Shown one piece after another: positions 42,209 to 51,021 of a stretch of 64,000 nucleotides of DNA (the first letter of the stretch is position 1; every line of letters starts with the position of its first letter). Source of the DNA: Paenibacillus sp. cl123 (GTDB lineage Bacteria > Bacillota > Bacilli > Paenibacillales > NBRC-103111); NCBI RefSeq assembly GCF_900101595.1, contig NZ_FMYY01000002.1, forward strand, positions 124,001 to 188,000, read 5' to 3'. The position numbers and the translations under genes were made by a program. Below the pieces are notes generated by a model. It saw only the letters and a list, made by a program, of their open reading frames with translations. It ran no database searches and was not told the origin of the DNA.

Positions 42209-43072
42209 TCAAGCCTCCCAGCGCCCCAGGATGCCGCAGGGCAGCGACAGACCTGACGCTGTGATCGGCAATCCGATCTCGCCGCAGGTAATCTGCCCGC
42301 CATAGGAGCGGCCAAGCGAGAGGGATAACACATTCTTGAGCACAGACGCGGAGATGCCGGTCGTATAGGAGTTGATCAGCATGAACAAAGGCTTGTCGGT
42401 CATGATGCTCATGCAGGATTCGACGAACGGATACAGGTTCGTCTCGAGCTTCCATGTCTCGCCGTTCGGTCCGCGGCCGTAGGAAGGCGGGTCCATAATG
42501 ATCGCATCGTATTTACTGCCCCGGCGCATCTCCCGCTGGACGAACTTGAACACATCATCCGTTATGAACCGGACCGGCCGGTCAGCGAGCCCCGACAGCT
42601 GGAGGTTTTCCTTGGCCCAGGTGACGACGCCTTTGGAAGCATCCACATGGCAAACCTCGGCCCCGGCGTAAGCGCAGGCAACCGAGGCTCCGCCGGTGTA
42701 GGCGAATAAATTCAGGACGCGTATTTTGCGGCCTGCTCCCTGGATTTTATCCATCATCCACGCCCAGTTCACCGCTTGCTCCGGGAACAGGCCGGTATGC
42801 TTGAAGCTGGTCGGCTTAATATGGAATGACAGATCGCGGTATCCGATCGTCCATCTCTCCGGAAGCTGCTTCTTGTACTCCCACTGGCCGCCTCCGCTGG
42901 AGCTCCGGTGATAATGCGCATCCGCGCCCCGCCAATCGGCCGTTGTCCGGGCGATCGGCCAGATGATCTGGGGATCGGGCCGGCGCAGCACGATATCTCC
43001 CCAGCGCTCCAGCTTATCGCCATCTCCCGTATCGAGCAATTCGTAATCTTTCCAATCCGTTGCTTGAAACAT
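42209..43072 (-). CDS. Class I SAM-dependent methyltransferase (RlmI-like, RNA cytosine type)
   Basis: A 287-residue protein resembling the catalytic part of 23S rRNA m5C methyltransferases of the RlmI/YwbD group. The SAM motif is VLNLFAYTGGASVA, with GAEVCHVDASKG after it; the catalytic region reads IIMDPPSYGRGPNGETW. There is no PUA domain. ATG 43072 (MFQATDWKDY) has AAGGATG upstream; an ATG 69 bases earlier is possible. It is followed after four bases by the pseudouridine synthase gene. The substrate is probably RNA, by family. Confidence 0.82.
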   Translation of the reverse strand: MFQATDWKDYELLDTGDGDKLERWGDIVLRRPDPQIIWPIARTTADWRGADAHYHRSSSGGGQWEYKKQLPERWTIGYRDLSFHIKPTSFKHTGLFPEQAVNWAWMMDKIQGAGRKIRVLNLFAYTGGASVACAYAGAEVCHVDASKGVVTWAKENLQLSGLADRPVRFITDDVFKFVQREMRRGSKYDAIIMDPPSYGRGPNGETWKLETNLYPFVESCMSIMTDKPLFMLINSYTTGISASVLKNVLSLSLGRSYGGQITCGEIGLPITASGLSLPCGILGRWEA

Positions 43073-43186
43073 GCGTTCAGTCCATCCTTCTGCTCTCTTA
43101 GTCGCCTGCGGCCGGCCAGTCGTAACTCCAGCCGCAGTCATTCTGTTTATTTTACATGAATTAAGCCGGCTAATCCACTCACGGCA

Positions 43187-44323
43187 TTACGGGAGATCGA
43201 TCTTTTCGATCAGGCCGGGCAGCTCTTTCTCGATAAACGCCGCGTACCGATCGCCCATCGCTTCGCCGAGCAAATTTTCTTTCTCGTCCTCAAAGCTTGA
43301 TACGGTGCGCGCCTCCACACGGATAAGATGATACCCGTATTCCGTCTCCACCGGTTCGGAGATTTCGTTCAGCTTCAGCTCCATCGTAGCCTTCTTGAAG
43401 GGCTCGACCCAGCCGTTCACCGGAGCGTCTTCATACAGACCGCCGTCTTCCTTGGAGCCCGGGTCATCGGACTCCTGTTTGGCCAGCTCCGCGAAATCAG
43501 CTCCTTGGCGCAGCTTGTCAGCGAGCTGCTGCGCTTTGGCCTTGGCATCCGCCTTGGTGCGCGCCTTGCCTGAGGCATCCTCGAAACCGATCAGGATGTG
43601 GCGCACACTGGCACGATGATACTCTCCGGCGGCGGCCAGCTCTTCGTAACGCGACTTGAGCTGGGCATCGGTCACTGCGTTTGTCAACGCTTTGCGGACA
43701 TAGGTCGTTTGCTCGGCAAAGCTGTGCAGATACTTTTCCGACAACCCGTACTGAGCCAGCTTGGAAGCGGCATCCGCACTGTCAGGCGCCGAGCGGGTAA
43801 TTTCGGAGACGAGCAGGGCGAACTCTTTCTCCACGTCCGGCGCCAGAGCGGTTTTCTCCGCATCGCTCAGTTTGGCGGCCAGAACCCGGTAGCCGATCAT
43901 CTCTTCGAGCAAATAGTGCTGATATTCGACATCCTCATCCGCCTGGCCAACCCCGTAGCTGAATGCCCGGTCCAGCGCCAGCCGGTTTTGCAGCTCCTGC
44001 ATAATGATTTGCCCGCCCTTGTACAGGGCGACCGGATGGTTCATATCGATCCGCTTGCCGACCCAGATCGTGGAGGTCTCCTCGTCGAAGCCGACTTCCT
44101 TGCCAAGCGCTTCGCTGACAAAGCGGAGCGGGACATAGGTAGTTCCGTTGTGGATGAAGCCGGCGCCCTGTTCGGCGGACGGTTTCTTCTCGATGCCGTC
44201 GAACATGTATTTCAGCTCGCGGAAGTACACCTCGATTTGAGTTCCGCTCGCATAAGCGGCGGTCCCCGTCAGCATGGCCCCGAGCGAAAGTCCGAGCACC
44301 AGCCCTTTGAATTTATCCTTCAT
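43187..44323 (-). CDS. Secreted parvulin-type peptidyl-prolyl isomerase with CuAO-like N-domain
   Basis: An extracytoplasmic foldase of about 378 residues. The signal peptide MKDKFKGLVLGLSLGAMLTG ends near AYAS, without a lipobox. A copper-amine-oxidase-like half-module follows (GTTYVPLRFVSEALGKEVGF), then a SurA/PrsA-type helical region and one parvulin domain (VRHILIGFE to EYGYHLIRVE, about 235-350). PrsA proteins normally have a lipid anchor; here wall binding may come from the N-domain. ATG 44335 is the alternative start but touches its ribosome binding site. It is divergent from glgB. Confidence 0.85.
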   Translation of the reverse strand: MKDKFKGLVLGLSLGAMLTGTAAYASGTQIEVYFRELKYMFDGIEKKPSAEQGAGFIHNGTTYVPLRFVSEALGKEVGFDEETSTIWVGKRIDMNHPVALYKGGQIIMQELQNRLALDRAFSYGVGQADEDVEYQHYLLEEMIGYRVLAAKLSDAEKTALAPDVEKEFALLVSEITRSAPDSADAASKLAQYGLSEKYLHSFAEQTTYVRKALTNAVTDAQLKSRYEELAAAGEYHRASVRHILIGFEDASGKARTKADAKAKAQQLADKLRQGADFAELAKQESDDPGSKEDGGLYEDAPVNGWVEPFKKATMELKLNEISEPVETEYGYHLIRVEARTVSSFEDEKENLLGEAMGDRYAAFIEKELPGLIEKIDLP

Positions 44324-44404
44324 CAATGCAGTCATCCTCTCCCGGCTTGTCAGTCGTTCAGCCTAAGCATCACTACTTCCACACGGAGGGGCGAAAATCC
44401 TGCC

Positions 44405-44432
44405 ATTATGCGGTTAAACAGGCTCTCGGCAA
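44405..44432 (-). promoter_or_regulatory. Sigma-A promoter of the parvulin foldase gene
   Basis: On the minus strand TTGCCG, 16 bases, CATAAT, about 80 bases before the start codon. Confidence 0.45.
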
Positions 44433-44467
44433 AATTCAATAAGTTTTTACAACAGCCGGAGAGGATT

Positions 44468-44496
44468 TTGCGTCGATCGTGTAGTATTTGTGTAAT
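44468..44496 (+). promoter_or_regulatory. Sigma-A promoter of the glg operon
   Basis: TTGCGT, 17 bases, TGTAAT, with a predicted transcript start near 44503. AGTATT (44483) and AATACT (44505) form an inverted repeat around the -10 that could bind a regulator. Confidence 0.5.
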
Positions 44497-44537
44497 AGTG
44501 GCAGAATACTAAAAATAAAGGGGGATGTCAGCAAGTG

Positions 44538-46481
44538 ATGAGTGTGATCCCCGGTCCCGAGGATTTGTATCTGTTTCATGAGGGCAACCTGCACCGGAGC
44601 TACCGGATGCTTGGCGCGCATCCTGCCGAAGAGGACGGCTTGCCAGGCGTGCGTTTCGCCGTCTGGGCCCCGCATGCGAAGGAAGTCCGCGTAGTAGGCG
44701 ATTTCAATGAATGGAACGGCAGCCGCCATTCGCTGGTCAAGCGGAGCGTTTGGGGCGTCTGGTCCGTGTTTGTGCCCGGCGTTTGCACGGGCGAGTATTA
44801 CAAGTATGAGATTCTTACCCAGGACGGTACCTTGGTCTATAAAGCCGATCCTTACGCATTCTGGTCCGAGCTGAAGCCGGGGACGGCTTCGCGGGTGTTT
44901 GACCTCTCGGGTTACTCCTGGTCGGATCAGGAGTGGAGAGAGCGGCAAGCGAAAAGCTCCGTTTACGAGTCTCCGCTCAATATCTATGAAGTCCATCTTG
45001 GTACCTGGAAGAAAAAGCAGGACGGCTCCTACTATTCGTATCGCGAACTGGCCGAGGAGCTTATTCCGTATGTCAAGGAGATGGGTTACACCCATCTGGA
45101 GCTGCTGCCGCTGGCCGAGCATCCTTATGACAGGTCCTGGGGCTACCAGGCTACGGGCTATTATTCCGTCACGAGCCGTTTCGGAACGCCGCATGACTTT
45201 ATGTATTTCGTCGATTGCTGCCATCGTGCGGGTCTTGGGGTCATCATGGATTGGGTGCCCGGACATTTCGTGAAGGACGAGCACGGACTGCGGCAGTTCG
45301 ACGGACGGGCCCTGTATGAGCATGCCGACCCCAACATGGCCGAGAAGCCCGAATGGGGGACTCTGGCTTTCGACTTCTCCAAGAAAGAGGTCATCAATTA
45401 TTTAATTTCGAATGCTTTGTTCTGGATGGACGTTTATCATATCGACGGGCTGCGGGTTGACGCCGTGGCCAGCCTGTTATATTTGAATTTTGGCAAACCG
45501 CGTCATATGTGGGTGAAAAACGCTCATGGCGGCGAGGAGTATCTGGAGGCGATCGAGTTCATCAAGAAGCTGAACCAGACCGTGTTCGGCTATCATCCCG
45601 AGGCTCTGATGATGGCGGAGGACTCCAGCGCATGGCCGCTCGTCACCGCTCCGGTGCATGAGGGGGGGCTGGGCTTCAACTACAAGTGGAATATGGGCTG
45701 GATGAACGATATGCTGAAATATATGGAAACCGACCCGTACTTCCGAAGCGGCAGCCACGGGCTGCTGACGTTCAGCTTCATGTACGCCTTCTCCGAAAAC
45801 TATGTGCTGCCGCTCTCCCACGACGAGGTCGTACACGGGAAAAAGTCGCTGCTGAACAAAATGCCGGGCGATTACTGGCAGAAATTCGCCAATCTGCGGG
45901 CGCTTTACGGCTATATGCTGGGGCATCCCGGAAAAAAGCTGCTGTTCATGGGAGGAGAATTCGGTCAGTTTGACGAATGGAAAGACTTGGAGGATCTGGA
46001 CTGGGAAATGCTCGGATACGACAGTCACCGCAGCATGCAGCGTTATGTCCGCGAGCTGAATCATCTTTATTTGCGGGAGCCGGCCTTATGGGAGCTGGAT
46101 CATAGCCCCGAGGGCTTCGAGTGGATCGATCCGCATGATGCGGGCCAAAGCGTCGCCAGCTTCCTGCGCCGATCGCGCAACCCCGAGGATGTGCTTGTGA
46201 TCGTAACGAATTTTACTCCGGTGTATTACGAGCATTACCGGGTCGGCGTCCCGTTCTCCGGCGAGTACGTGGAGCTGCTGAACGGCGATGCCGGCGAGTA
46301 TGGGGGGTCCGGGAAGCTGAACGAGGGCAAGCTTAAGACGGAAGGACTGCCGTGGCATGAGCGCCCCGACAGTCTGCACGTATCGCTGCCGCCGCTCGCG
46401 ACGGTCATCTTCAAACCGATCCGGATCGCGCAACCAAAGGCAACCAAAGCGAAGCGAGGAAGGGGCAAAGCCGATGCGTAA
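44538..46481 (+). CDS. glgB: 1,4-alpha-glucan branching enzyme
   Basis: GH13 enzyme that cuts alpha-1,4 chains and makes alpha-1,6 branches in glycogen. An N-terminal CBM48 ([21 protein letters not shown]) precedes the barrel. Catalytic residues are the nucleophile D308 (GLRVDAV), acid/base E361 (AEDSS) and stabiliser D429 (SHDEV). Length about 647 is of the short (single N-domain) type. The Lys/Arg-rich tail is probably disordered. GTG 44535 is also possible. It is the first gene of glgBCDA and overlaps glgC by eight bases. Confidence 0.95.
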   Translation: MSVIPGPEDLYLFHEGNLHRSYRMLGAHPAEEDGLPGVRFAVWAPHAKEVRVVGDFNEWNGSRHSLVKRSVWGVWSVFVPGVCTGEYYKYEILTQDGTLVYKADPYAFWSELKPGTASRVFDLSGYSWSDQEWRERQAKSSVYESPLNIYEVHLGTWKKKQDGSYYSYRELAEELIPYVKEMGYTHLELLPLAEHPYDRSWGYQATGYYSVTSRFGTPHDFMYFVDCCHRAGLGVIMDWVPGHFVKDEHGLRQFDGRALYEHADPNMAEKPEWGTLAFDFSKKEVINYLISNALFWMDVYHIDGLRVDAVASLLYLNFGKPRHMWVKNAHGGEEYLEAIEFIKKLNQTVFGYHPEALMMAEDSSAWPLVTAPVHEGGLGFNYKWNMGWMNDMLKYMETDPYFRSGSHGLLTFSFMYAFSENYVLPLSHDEVVHGKKSLLNKMPGDYWQKFANLRALYGYMLGHPGKKLLFMGGEFGQFDEWKDLEDLDWEMLGYDSHRSMQRYVRELNHLYLREPALWELDHSPEGFEWIDPHDAGQSVASFLRRSRNPEDVLVIVTNFTPVYYEHYRVGVPFSGEYVELLNGDAGEYGGSGKLNEGKLKTEGLPWHERPDSLHVSLPPLATVIFKPIRIAQPKATKAKRGRGKADA

Positions 46482-47643
46482 AAAAGAGTGCGTCGCCATG
46501 CTGCTGGCAGGAGGCGAAGGAAGGCGTCTGGGCGTGCTGACCAAACAGCTCGCCAAGCCCGCCGTACATTTTGGCGGCAAATACCGGATCATCGACTTCA
46601 CATTAAGCAATTGCACCAACTCGGGGATCGATACGGTCGGCGTGCTGACCCAATATCAGCCGCTCGTGCTGAATACGTATATCGGCATCGGCACACCGTG
46701 GGATCTGGACCGCAAGCATGGCGGCGTCACCGTGCTCCCCCCTTACATGGAACAAAGCGGAGGGGATTGGTACAAGGGCACGGCCAACGCGATCTACCGC
46801 AATATTCCGTTCGTCGACCAGTATGACCCGGAGTATGTGCTGGTCATTTCCGGCGATCATATCTACAAAATGGACTATGACCGGATGCTTGATTTCCATA
46901 AGAAAAACGGCGCCGACGCTTCCATCGCCGTCATCGAGGTCAAGTGGGAGGAAGCAAGCCGTTTCGGCCTGATGAGCGTGGACGGCGAACGCCGCATTAC
47001 CGAGTTTGCGGAAAAGCCCAAGGAGCCCAAAAGCAATTTGGCGTCGATGGGCATTTATATTTTCAACTGGAAGGCGCTTAAGGAGTACCTGATCAAGGAT
47101 GAAGAAGATCCGGAGTCAAGCAAGGATTTCGGCAAGGACTTGATTCCCCGGATGCTGCGCGACGGACGCAAGATGTTCGCTTACCCGTTCGAGGGCTACT
47201 GGAAGGATGTCGGGACGATCCAGAGCCTGTGGGAAGCCAATATGGACCTGCTCGAAGACGAGCCGGAATTCGATCTGAACGACCGCGAGTGGCGCATGTA
47301 TTCGGTCAATCCGTTCCAGCCCGGGCAATATATCGCGCCTACGGCTCAGGTGAAGCGTTCGCTCGTGAACGAAGGCTGCGCCGTCTTCGGAGAGGTGGAG
47401 CATTCGGTGCTGTTCTACGGCGTGCAGGTCGGGGAGGGCAGTATCGTGCGCGACTCAGTCATCATGCCTAATGTCAAAATAGGCAATCGCGTGACGATCC
47501 ATAAAGCCATTATCGGCGACGGCACGGTTATCGAGGACGGCAGCGTCATCGGCAATCCGGACGGAGACGGTGATCAGGATATCGTTCTGATCGGCAGCAA
47601 TGAGCACATCAGCTCGAACTATACGTCTTCGGTGAAAGGGTGA
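46474..47643 (+). CDS. glgC: Glucose-1-phosphate adenylyltransferase, catalytic subunit
   Basis: Makes ADP-glucose, the glucosyl donor for glycogen. The nucleotide-binding loop [20 protein letters not shown] is complete, as are the GTANAIYRN region, [10 protein letters not shown] and the [10 protein letters not shown] segment. The C-terminal left-handed beta helix has the usual hexapeptide repeats. With ATG 46474, after GAGGAAGGGG, it has 389 residues; the longer open frame lies inside glgB. It is followed after seven bases by glgD, its regulatory partner. Confidence 0.95.
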   Translation: MRKKECVAMLLAGGEGRRLGVLTKQLAKPAVHFGGKYRIIDFTLSNCTNSGIDTVGVLTQYQPLVLNTYIGIGTPWDLDRKHGGVTVLPPYMEQSGGDWYKGTANAIYRNIPFVDQYDPEYVLVISGDHIYKMDYDRMLDFHKKNGADASIAVIEVKWEEASRFGLMSVDGERRITEFAEKPKEPKSNLASMGIYIFNWKALKEYLIKDEEDPESSKDFGKDLIPRMLRDGRKMFAYPFEGYWKDVGTIQSLWEANMDLLEDEPEFDLNDREWRMYSVNPFQPGQYIAPTAQVKRSLVNEGCAVFGEVEHSVLFYGVQVGEGSIVRDSVIMPNVKIGNRVTIHKAIIGDGTVIEDGSVIGNPDGDGDQDIVLIGSNEHISSNYTSSVKG

Positions 47644-47650
47644 ACCGCAT

Positions 47651-48760
47651 ATGAAACGACTGATGGGTGTCATTAATCTGGTGAACGAGCCTGACGATCT
47701 CGAGGAGCTTACTTATTCCCGCTGCGTGGCGTCGGTTCCTTTCGGCTCCAGGTACCGCTTGATCGACTTTACGTTGTCCAGCATGGTCAACTCGGGAATT
47801 AACAATGTCGCCGTGTTTACCCAGCATAAGTTCAGGTCGCTGATGGACCATCTGGGCTCCGGCAAGGAGTGGGATCTCGACCGCAAGCGCGGCGGGTTGT
47901 TTCTGCTGCCGGCTGTGCTTCAGGAGACGACGGGCATGGCCCGCGGCGATCTGTTCCAGTTCTACAACCATCGCGATTACTTCTATCGCGGGCGCGAGGA
48001 GTATGTGCTGATCACCCGCTCGCATATGGTGTGCAATATCGATTATAACGCCGTGCTGGATTATCATATGGAACGCAATGCGGATATTACGGTGGTTTAC
48101 AAAAAAGCCGATGATTCCGAATGCGCGAAATTCCGCCGGATGGCGATCAAGGACGATGGCCAGGTTACCGTGATGGAGGATCAATCCGGGCGGCTGAGAA
48201 CCGACAACATCTCGATGGAGATGTATGTGATGAGCAAGGAGCTGCTCCTTGATATGGTCGAGTCCTGCCTCGCGCAAGGCTATGATCACCTGGTCCGGGA
48301 CGGCATCATGAAAAATATCGACAAGCTTGGCGTATACGGCTATTTGCATGAAGGCTATACCGGGATTGTCAATACGGTGCAAAGCTATTACAAGCACAGC
48401 ATGCAGCTGCTCGACCCGGCGGTATGGCGGGAGCTGTTCTTCAGCAAAAACCTGATCTACACCAAGGTCAAGGACGAGCCGCCTGCCCGTTACGCGGACA
48501 CGGCCCATGCCCGCAACTCCCTGATCGCCAACGGCTGCGTCATCGAAGGCAAAGTCGAGAACAGCGTGCTGTTCCGCGGAGTCAAAATTCGCAAGGGCGC
48601 CTACGTCAAGAACAGCATTATTTTGCAGAATTGCGAGATCGAAGAAAACGTCATTATCGAAAACGCCATTTTGGACAAAGACGTATTTATTAATCGGGGC
48701 CGCGTGCTTACCGGAGACAAACAAGCACCGTTTATCGCTTCCAAGACGAAGGTCATCTAA
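47651..48760 (+). CDS. glgD: ADP-glucose pyrophosphorylase regulatory subunit
   Basis: A GlgC homologue of 369 residues that lacks the catalytic loop: the segment after MKRLMGVINLVNEPDDL has no GGxGxRL motif. In Bacillaceae GlgD associates with GlgC and raises its activity; that is family knowledge. The beta-helix region (SVLFRGVKIRKGAYVKNSII) is preserved. Third gene of the operon. glgA follows after 56 bases. Confidence 0.93.
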   Translation: MKRLMGVINLVNEPDDLEELTYSRCVASVPFGSRYRLIDFTLSSMVNSGINNVAVFTQHKFRSLMDHLGSGKEWDLDRKRGGLFLLPAVLQETTGMARGDLFQFYNHRDYFYRGREEYVLITRSHMVCNIDYNAVLDYHMERNADITVVYKKADDSECAKFRRMAIKDDGQVTVMEDQSGRLRTDNISMEMYVMSKELLLDMVESCLAQGYDHLVRDGIMKNIDKLGVYGYLHEGYTGIVNTVQSYYKHSMQLLDPAVWRELFFSKNLIYTKVKDEPPARYADTAHARNSLIANGCVIEGKVENSVLFRGVKIRKGAYVKNSIILQNCEIEENVIIENAILDKDVFINRGRVLTGDKQAPFIASKTKVI

Positions 48761-48816
48761 CATGATCAGGCGCTGCGCTTGCTGCGGCGCTGTATAAAAA
48801 GGAGTGGTGGGAAGCC

Positions 48817-50253
48817 ATGAAAGTGTTATTTGCCGCCTCAGAAGCCGTACCTTTTATCAAGACGGGGGGACTTGCCGATGTGATCGGTTCTCTCCCCAAG
48901 GCGCTTGCTAAGCAGGGCGCCGACGTTCGGGTCATACTGCCCAACTATGCGCAGATTCCGTCCGCTTACAAAGAGCGTATGGAGCTGGAGGCCGTCTTCG
49001 ACCTGCATATGGGCTGGAGAAAACTGTACTGCGGCATCTACAAGCTGGAACACGAAGGCATTATTTTTTATTTTATCGACAACGAGCATTATTTCAGGCG
49101 CGAAGGCTGCTACGGATATGGCGACGATGCGGAGCGCTTCGCTTTCTTCTGCCGGGCGGTCATGGATTCGCTGCAGCATACGGGCTTCATGCCCGATATT
49201 ATTCATTGCCATGACTGGCAGGCGGGCATGATCCCTGTCCTGTACCGCGCGCACTTCAGCTACCAGCCGGCCTATGCCCATATCCGGACGGTAATTACGA
49301 TACATAACCTGAGATATCAGGGCGTCTTCGGCAAGGAAGAATTCATGGATTACTTTACCTTGGGCGAAGAGCATTTCCACGGCTACGCGCTGGAGCTCCA
49401 CGGGGGCGCGAGCTTCCTGAAGGGCGGGCTGCTGTACTCCGACGCGATTACGACGGTTAGTCCGACGTATGCCGAAGAAATCCAGACTCCCTATTATGGC
49501 GAAAACCTCGACGGTCTGCTGCGCAGCCAAAGCCATCGGCTCCAGGGGATACTCAACGGGCTCGACTATGAGGAGTTCGATCCGATGAGCGACCCTCACG
49601 TCGAGTTCCATTACCGCGACTCGCTGGCTAAAAAGCAGCTGAATAAGCTCAGACTACAGGAGAGAGTCGGACTGCCGGCGCGCAGAGACGTTCCCCTGAT
49701 CGCCTTGGTCACAAGGCTGGTCGACCAGAAGGGACTGGCCTTGATCGACCGGGTGATCGGCGAGCTGCTGGAGCTGGACGCCCAGTGGATTATCGTCGGA
49801 ACCGGCGAACCGCAGTTCGAGCAGCTGTTCCGTTGGGCGGCCGGCGCATTCCCGGACAAAGTATCGGCGAACATCCTGTTCGACGAGTCGCTGGCCCGCC
49901 AGGTGTACGCGGCATCCGACCTGTTCCTGATGCCGTCACTGTTCGAGCCATGCGGGATCGGACAGCTGATCGCGATGCGGTACCGGAGCGTGCCGATCGT
50001 CAGGGAAACCGGCGGACTGAAGGATACGGTTACGCCTTATAATGAAGCAACAGGGGAAGGAACAGGCTTTACATTTGCCAATTACAATGCCCATGATATG
50101 CTGTACACCATCGAGCGCGCCGTTCGCCTGTATCATGAGCCCGGCGTATGGGCCAATCTGATGGCGAACACGAAGAAAAAAGATTTCAGCTGGAAGAAAT
50201 CGGCCCAGCAATACAAGGAATTGTACCAATCGCTGATCCCTGTAGTCGTGTGA
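48817..50253 (+). CDS. glgA: Glycogen synthase
   Basis: GT5 glucosyltransferase that extends alpha-1,4-glucan from ADP-glucose. The donor-binding KTGGLADVIGSLP is at about residues 15-27, and the C-terminal E-x7-E equivalent lies in PSLFEPCGIGQLIAMRYRS; VTRLVDQKGL begins the second Rossmann domain. Length 478 is normal. AAGGAGTGGTGGG precedes the ATG. It ends the operon with a strong terminator. No glgP follows within the cluster. Confidence 0.95.
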   Translation: MKVLFAASEAVPFIKTGGLADVIGSLPKALAKQGADVRVILPNYAQIPSAYKERMELEAVFDLHMGWRKLYCGIYKLEHEGIIFYFIDNEHYFRREGCYGYGDDAERFAFFCRAVMDSLQHTGFMPDIIHCHDWQAGMIPVLYRAHFSYQPAYAHIRTVITIHNLRYQGVFGKEEFMDYFTLGEEHFHGYALELHGGASFLKGGLLYSDAITTVSPTYAEEIQTPYYGENLDGLLRSQSHRLQGILNGLDYEEFDPMSDPHVEFHYRDSLAKKQLNKLRLQERVGLPARRDVPLIALVTRLVDQKGLALIDRVIGELLELDAQWIIVGTGEPQFEQLFRWAAGAFPDKVSANILFDESLARQVYAASDLFLMPSLFEPCGIGQLIAMRYRSVPIVRETGGLKDTVTPYNEATGEGTGFTFANYNAHDMLYTIERAVRLYHEPGVWANLMANTKKKDFSWKKSAQQYKELYQSLIPVVV

Positions 50254-50265
50254 CACAGGCAAGAA

Positions 50266-50312
50266 GGAAGCCAGTCTGCGCATGTAAGCGCGGACTGGCT
50301 TCTTCGGTTTGC
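50266..50312 (+). terminator. Intrinsic terminator of the glg operon
   Basis: GAAGCCAGTC pairs with GACTGGCTTC, with TGCGC/GCGCG inside, followed by TTCGGTTTG. The T tract is imperfect. Confidence 0.75.
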
Positions 50313-50403
50313 CCGCACGAAGCATCTTCATGCGGGCGGCTGGCCCGGACTGGCGTTCAATTACTGGCCAAACCCGGGTCGTATAGCCGGGCGCGGCGGC
50401 CGG

Positions 50404-50667
50404 TTACACGCGGCTGAAAACCGAGGGGGCGCTGCTGGCGAAAGCGGGGAGCGGCTGAGACTCCGATCTATAGCTTCCTTCGTTGTTGAAGGAATGATTA
50501 ATGGTCAGCAGCGTATGCAGCAGCTCAAACATCCCCGAACGATCCAGCTCAAGCGCGTGAGGAACCGCGCTGGTGCTTGATTCCAGAATACGGACTCGAA
50601 CGGCTTTGCTGCCGGCATCCATTTGTACTTCCAATTGGTCTTTCATCCATACGCTTTCCCACATCAT
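50404..50667 (-). CDS. Small hypothetical protein
   Basis: 87 residues on the minus strand with AGGTGA before a pair of ATG codons (50667 and 50664). It has amphipathic strands near VQMDAGSKAVRVRILE and a helix around FELLHTLLTI; the tail is Ser/Pro-rich. No signal peptide. I recognise no family. Support is the ribosome binding site and plausible composition only; it could be a spurious frame. Confidence 0.45.
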   Translation of the reverse strand: MMWESVWMKDQLEVQMDAGSKAVRVRILESSTSAVPHALELDRSGMFELLHTLLTINHSFNNEGSYRSESQPLPAFASSAPSVFSRV

Positions 50668-51021
50668 CGTTCACCTGGCCCTTATTCGATTTGCGGATAT
50701 TATCCGTAGAGTGACAATGACCATCCTATGCCGGTCAAGGCAGCAATATGACAACTCTACCGACCCGAAAGCTCCCTAAAGTCTCCTATGGGATACGGAC
50801 AAAAGCCGCTGACATGTCTTGCAGCGGTTCGACGTTTCTCGGCAGCATCCTGATTTCATTAAGCCAATCGTCCCGTTTCCAGCCCATCGGGGCAGCCCAG
50901 CCTCAGGCTGCGGGCTTTATGTCACGAACATGGTTCTTCAACCCTATTCTGTGAGTAATGGCTGGACTTCCCAAAAACATCAGTGATATGCTTGCTCTAA
51001 GCTGATGTTCAGGAGGAAGTT
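50668..51021. other. Intergenic stretch before the membrane AraC regulator
   Basis: No supported gene. It holds two hairpins: CCGCTG/CAGCGG (about 50805-50830) and AGCC/GGCT within GCCC/GGGC (about 50896-50921, followed by TTTAT). Either may be a leader element of the downstream regulator. No convincing -35/-10 pair was found. Confidence 0.4.
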
